Assembly (NCBI RefSeq): GCF_002368415.1
Contig: NZ_AP018290.1
Coordinates: forward strand, 6,275,614 to 6,339,613
Length of the DNA stretch: 64,000 nucleotides
Direction of reading: 5' to 3'
Origin: Calothrix sp. NIES-4105
Lineage (GTDB): Bacteria; Cyanobacteriota; Cyanobacteriia; Cyanobacteriales; Nostocaceae
In this document: piece by piece, positions 61,753 through 64,000 of the stretch
Layout of the letters: every line of letters begins with the position of its first letter
Numbering within the stretch: position 1 is the first letter of the stretch
Made by a program: the position numbers and the translations under genes
Notes under the pieces: model-generated
Seen by the model: only the letters and a program-made list of their open reading frames with translations
Told to the model about the DNA's origin: nothing
The model's database searches: none

Positions 61753-62271
61753 TTACAAGTACTGTTTAGCCCATTCTTCAGCCTTTGCTTGATACTGCTC
61801 ACTTACCTCGTTTATGTATCTTGCTGCTATTTTACGCATATTGTTCTTATCGGGTTGAGATTTAACAAATTCTTGAAAACAACCATTCCCTTTCAAAAAT
61901 AATTCAATTGCAGCTATTAATTCAGCATCATTCGATGTACATAGCTCATAGTGTAAATTACCAACTGTCGGGACTGGGAAATTAGTATCCTCTACTTGGT
62001 TCACCTTTATCCCAACATTACTGAAGCAAAGCTCATTAAAACCAATTAAGTTTACGCTATCAAGATGTCCTTTTCGCAACAGCATCCCTAACGCGATTTT
62101 CTCTAAATCTTCAGGAGATGATGCTAGCCACAAAGAAGGAAATCCTTTTCCCTCCTTAATATCTCTTAAATATCTAGTTGCGTGGTCAGGAGATGGAACA
62201 GCTTGCTGCTGTATCCCTGCTTTCCACATGGCAAGACTTTTTACACCCCTGTAATAACAGATTGCGCTCAC
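61753..62271 (-). CDS. Unknown soluble protein downstream of a HEAT gene
   Basis: A 172-residue protein. It has a GTG start at 62271 three bases after the stop of the HEAT gene, or an ATG at 62229 (MWKAGIQQQAVPSPDHATRY). Segments such as GFPSLWLASSPEDLEKIALG and HYELCTSNDAELIAAIELF suggest an alpha/beta fold with no known motif. The coupling with the HEAT gene suggests a pair. It could be a toxin-like or immunity-type pair, but this is speculation. Confidence 0.6.
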   Translation of the reverse strand: MSAICYYRGVKSLAMWKAGIQQQAVPSPDHATRYLRDIKEGKGFPSLWLASSPEDLEKIALGMLLRKGHLDSVNLIGFNELCFSNVGIKVNQVEDTNFPVPTVGNLHYELCTSNDAELIAAIELFLKGNGCFQEFVKSQPDKNNMRKIAARYINEVSEQYQAKAEEWAKQYL

Positions 62272-62274
62272 ACC

Positions 62275-62691
62275 TTATAATGACTCCAAGTATTCACGTA
62301 CAAATGCACTTTCTTCATTTTTAAGCAAATCCTTGGCTTCTGCAAGTACTTCTTCAGCTATTTTCACATCACCTAAAGCATAACTAATTGCCTCTAAAGC
62401 AGCATATCTAACTTCGGGTTCAGGATTTTTTAATAAAGTTTTAAGTATTGAAGCTGCATCTTGTGAATAAAGATTCATTTCTAAAAGAGGTCCGATAAGT
62501 CTCGCAATGGCTTGTAGACTAAATAAATCAAGCTTTGCTATGCAGTAATGTAATACTTTAATATCTTCTTTTGATAAAGCTGTATGACCTTCAATTAGCG
62601 CATCTCTAATTTCTTCAATTCTATCCTCAAACTCAGAAATGTCTGTTATATCAAGAATAGCTTCTGTTAAGAGTGGTTTAGAATATCTCAT
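62275..62691 (-). CDS. Small HEAT-repeat protein
   Basis: A 138-residue all-helical protein. Repeats include LKTLLKNPEPEVRYAALEAISYAL, here in part (NPEPEVRYAALEAISYAL), typical of HEAT/armadillo units. It is soluble. It precedes the 61753 gene by 3 bp, so the two are probably translated together. HEAT proteins act as protein-binding scaffolds. Its target may be the neighbour. Confidence 0.75.
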   Translation of the reverse strand: MRYSKPLLTEAILDITDISEFEDRIEEIRDALIEGHTALSKEDIKVLHYCIAKLDLFSLQAIARLIGPLLEMNLYSQDAASILKTLLKNPEPEVRYAALEAISYALGDVKIAEEVLAEAKDLLKNEESAFVREYLESL

Positions 62692-62763
62692 ATTCCATTA
62701 TATTTGTAAGAGGTTATTGTGCAATTATAAGCCATGAGTTAAAAGTACAACTCTTAACTCGCA

Positions 62764-62846
62764 TCGGTGGGCAATGCCCACCCTACAACTACTCAGCACT
62801 AAGCACTCATCACGAGCGCACTCATCACGAGCGCACTCAGCACTTT
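62764..62846. repeat. GGTGGGCA palindrome joined to STRR units
   Basis: CGGTGGGCAATGCCCACCCTAC is followed by ACTCAGCACTAAGCACTCAT and two CACGAGCGCACTCA units. It ends at the stop codon of the HAD gene. Confidence 0.85.
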
Positions 62847-62847
62847 C

Positions 62848-63627
62848 TTAAACCCATTTTGAAAAATCTTGTGAGTATTGCGCTAATGATAACAAATGTA
62901 TACGCGCGTCGTTATGAGCAATCAATCGTTCGGATGGTGTATTGTAGCCCCAGTCAGCTAGAAACAGGGTAACATCATCTAAGTCACTTTGTTTCTTAAC
63001 TAATTGTAATGTGTTGAGACGGTCTTCGATAAACCAAATATTTGCTTCGGTCGCATTTGCTTTTAACTCTCTTAATATTTCGTATTTAGGACGCTTGGCT
63101 TCTTTTCCAAATATAACTTCGCGCGGTAATTCAATTCCTTCTTTTTCTAAAAGTTTGTGAGCAAATCTACCTTCTTTTGTTGTGACAATATATATTTTAA
63201 TGCCACTTGAGATAATATTTCTAATTTTGTCTGCTACCCCAGGATAAAATCTGTGTAAACTCATCCAATCTTCTAAATCATTCTCAATCCATTCATCGCG
63301 TAATGTGTCAAGTTTATGTGCAACTTCTGATGACTGAAGATTGTCGTTAGCTAAAATTTTCTTAGTAATATTTGCCCAATCTTTTAATATATTGTCTTCA
63401 GATATACCTTCTACTATTGCTTTAATTAAGACAGGCATTTCCCAACCTGTTTCTATTACAGGTCGCAGACTATAAAATCTCGCTGCGTACTCATCGGATG
63501 CTATAGGCTTCGTCGGCGCCCATATTTGGCAATAAGTTCGCCAAGCGACCTCAAAGTACTCAACCATACCGTCACAAATAACACCGTCAAAATCAGACGC
63601 TAAAATAGTTGGAATATTATTTGTCAT
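62848..63627 (-). CDS. HAD-superfamily hydrolase
   Basis: A 259-residue protein. Motif I is ASDFDGVICDG with nucleophile Asp12 and acid Asp14, motif II is the Thr in VTTKEGRF, motif III includes KEAKRPKYEIL and motif IV is WFIEDRLNTL. It is most like phosphoglycolate-phosphatase-type HAD enzymes with a helical cap. The substrate is unknown. It begins with ATG at 63627. There is no clear operon partner. Confidence 0.9.
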   Translation of the reverse strand: MTNNIPTILASDFDGVICDGMVEYFEVAWRTYCQIWAPTKPIASDEYAARFYSLRPVIETGWEMPVLIKAIVEGISEDNILKDWANITKKILANDNLQSSEVAHKLDTLRDEWIENDLEDWMSLHRFYPGVADKIRNIISSGIKIYIVTTKEGRFAHKLLEKEGIELPREVIFGKEAKRPKYEILRELKANATEANIWFIEDRLNTLQLVKKQSDLDDVTLFLADWGYNTPSERLIAHNDARIHLLSLAQYSQDFSKWV

Positions 63628-64000
63628 TTCTATCGTACCTGAAACTTTACAATATAATTAATTAAAACCAATTTTGTTTAATAAAATAGTGATTTAAAAC
63701 GCATTTACTATTTTATAAATTCATTTACATAAATCTGCTATTGAGACTTAGATTCCTGACGCATGTAAAAGTTGGCAGGAATTTCATCCGCAAATACATT
63801 AATTTAATTAATATATATAATAACCTGTGACGAAGGATAAATAAAGTATATATCTATTATATCTATAGCAACGTGCGTGCGGAATTGTAAAAAATACCAA
63901 AATGTAGAGACGCGAAATTTCGCGTCTCTACACAATCTGCCTAAACCGGAGGTTTAATAGCAAGGATTTTTATTTCTTAAACCTTCGCTAATTCTGGAGC
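63628..64000. other. Right-end intergenic region
   Basis: AT-rich spacer with TATAGCAA near 63872 and the palindrome at 63904-63931. At 63977-64000 the minus strand could read the last codons A-P-E-L-A-K-V of a gene, but this is too short to call. Confidence 0.5.
63904..63931. repeat. GTAGAGAC-family palindrome with GAAATTTC centre
   Basis: A perfect 28-bp inverted repeat, identical to the palindrome that ends the tandem array at 4044-4071. Confidence 0.95.

Noticed and set aside
63977-64000. Possible end of a minus-strand gene (A-P-E-L-A-K-V, stop)
   Set aside because: Only eight codons are visible, so it cannot be distinguished from chance.

Overview
The window looks like chromosomal DNA of a filamentous, probably heterocyst-forming cyanobacterium (order Nostocales). 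The evidence is phylloquinone genes (menB, menD), a Vipp1/PspA pair, a CcbP-type calcium-binding protein, a PatX-type RGSGR peptide gene with a TCCGGA (DIF1-like) motif upstream, a phytochrome with an Rcp1-like regulator, PATAN-domain response regulators, and several families of interspersed palindromes and heptamer (STRR) repeats. The DNA is AT-rich, yet the palindrome GGCGCC occurs about ninety times by eye, and GCGCGC/CGCGCG is also frequent. I noticed no classical HIP1 octamer (GCGATCGC).

Layout. 1-3814: truncated NmrA-like reductase, VapBC-type toxin-antitoxin pair, exonuclease III, a family-4 glycosyltransferase and a small zinc ribbon. 3900-4071: 16-bp tandem array closed by a palindrome. 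4126-11959: zinc alcohol dehydrogenase, coiled-coil J-domain protein, secreted unknown protein, vipp1 and pspA, a SPOR-like membrane protein and a DUF721/DciA-like protein. 12326-18057: menB, menD and folB with small unknown genes and a methyltransferase. 18558-27124: REC-PAS-GGDEF protein, DUF3352 protein, patatin with an inserted module, CcbP-like protein, and two of three HEAT+LRR (STM4015-like) paralogues. 27496-29400: decayed tnpB unit with a divergent ribbon-helix-helix gene, followed by a MITE-like element. 29751-33977: B12-type radical SAM protein, RRM protein, second zinc ribbon and the third LRR paralogue. 34204-37746: DUF2997 protein, membrane-anchored HTH/GrpE-like protein, Hsp70 and a GNAT pseudogene. 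37800-43523: beta-hydroxyacid dehydrogenase, Crp-family protein, FAD oxidoreductase with an in-frame palindrome, patX and a LabA-like NYN protein.

43687-59977 is a 16-kb block made only of signalling genes. Six minus-strand genes (two PATAN-REC regulators, an FHA membrane protein, a phytochrome histidine kinase, an Rcp1-like regulator, a REC-GAF-histidine kinase) are divergent from four plus-strand genes (coiled-coil protein, a membrane protein with a possible roadblock region plus BON and OmpA-like domains, a Rab-like small GTPase, a hybrid kinase with HPt). A three-receiver wHTH/degenerate-GGDEF regulator faces the end of that run. I read this as a light-responsive phosphorelay coupled to a small GTPase at the envelope, perhaps for motility, polarity or cell-pattern control. 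That function is inference. The right end holds a NurA-like nuclease, a HEAT/unknown gene pair and a HAD hydrolase.

Intergenic DNA is unusually rich in palindromes. Nine copies of a GTAGAGAC...GTCTCTAC family have centres that change on both sides together, and one lies in frame inside an oxidoreductase gene. Other families are AACCACAAAGGCACAAAG hairpins, two ~200-bp composite palindromes, GTTGGGTT/AACCCAACCTAC repeats, GGTGGGCAnTGCCCACC repeats and STRR arrays, one of which encodes the last residues of a PATAN regulator. I saw no rRNA, tRNA or CRISPR array.
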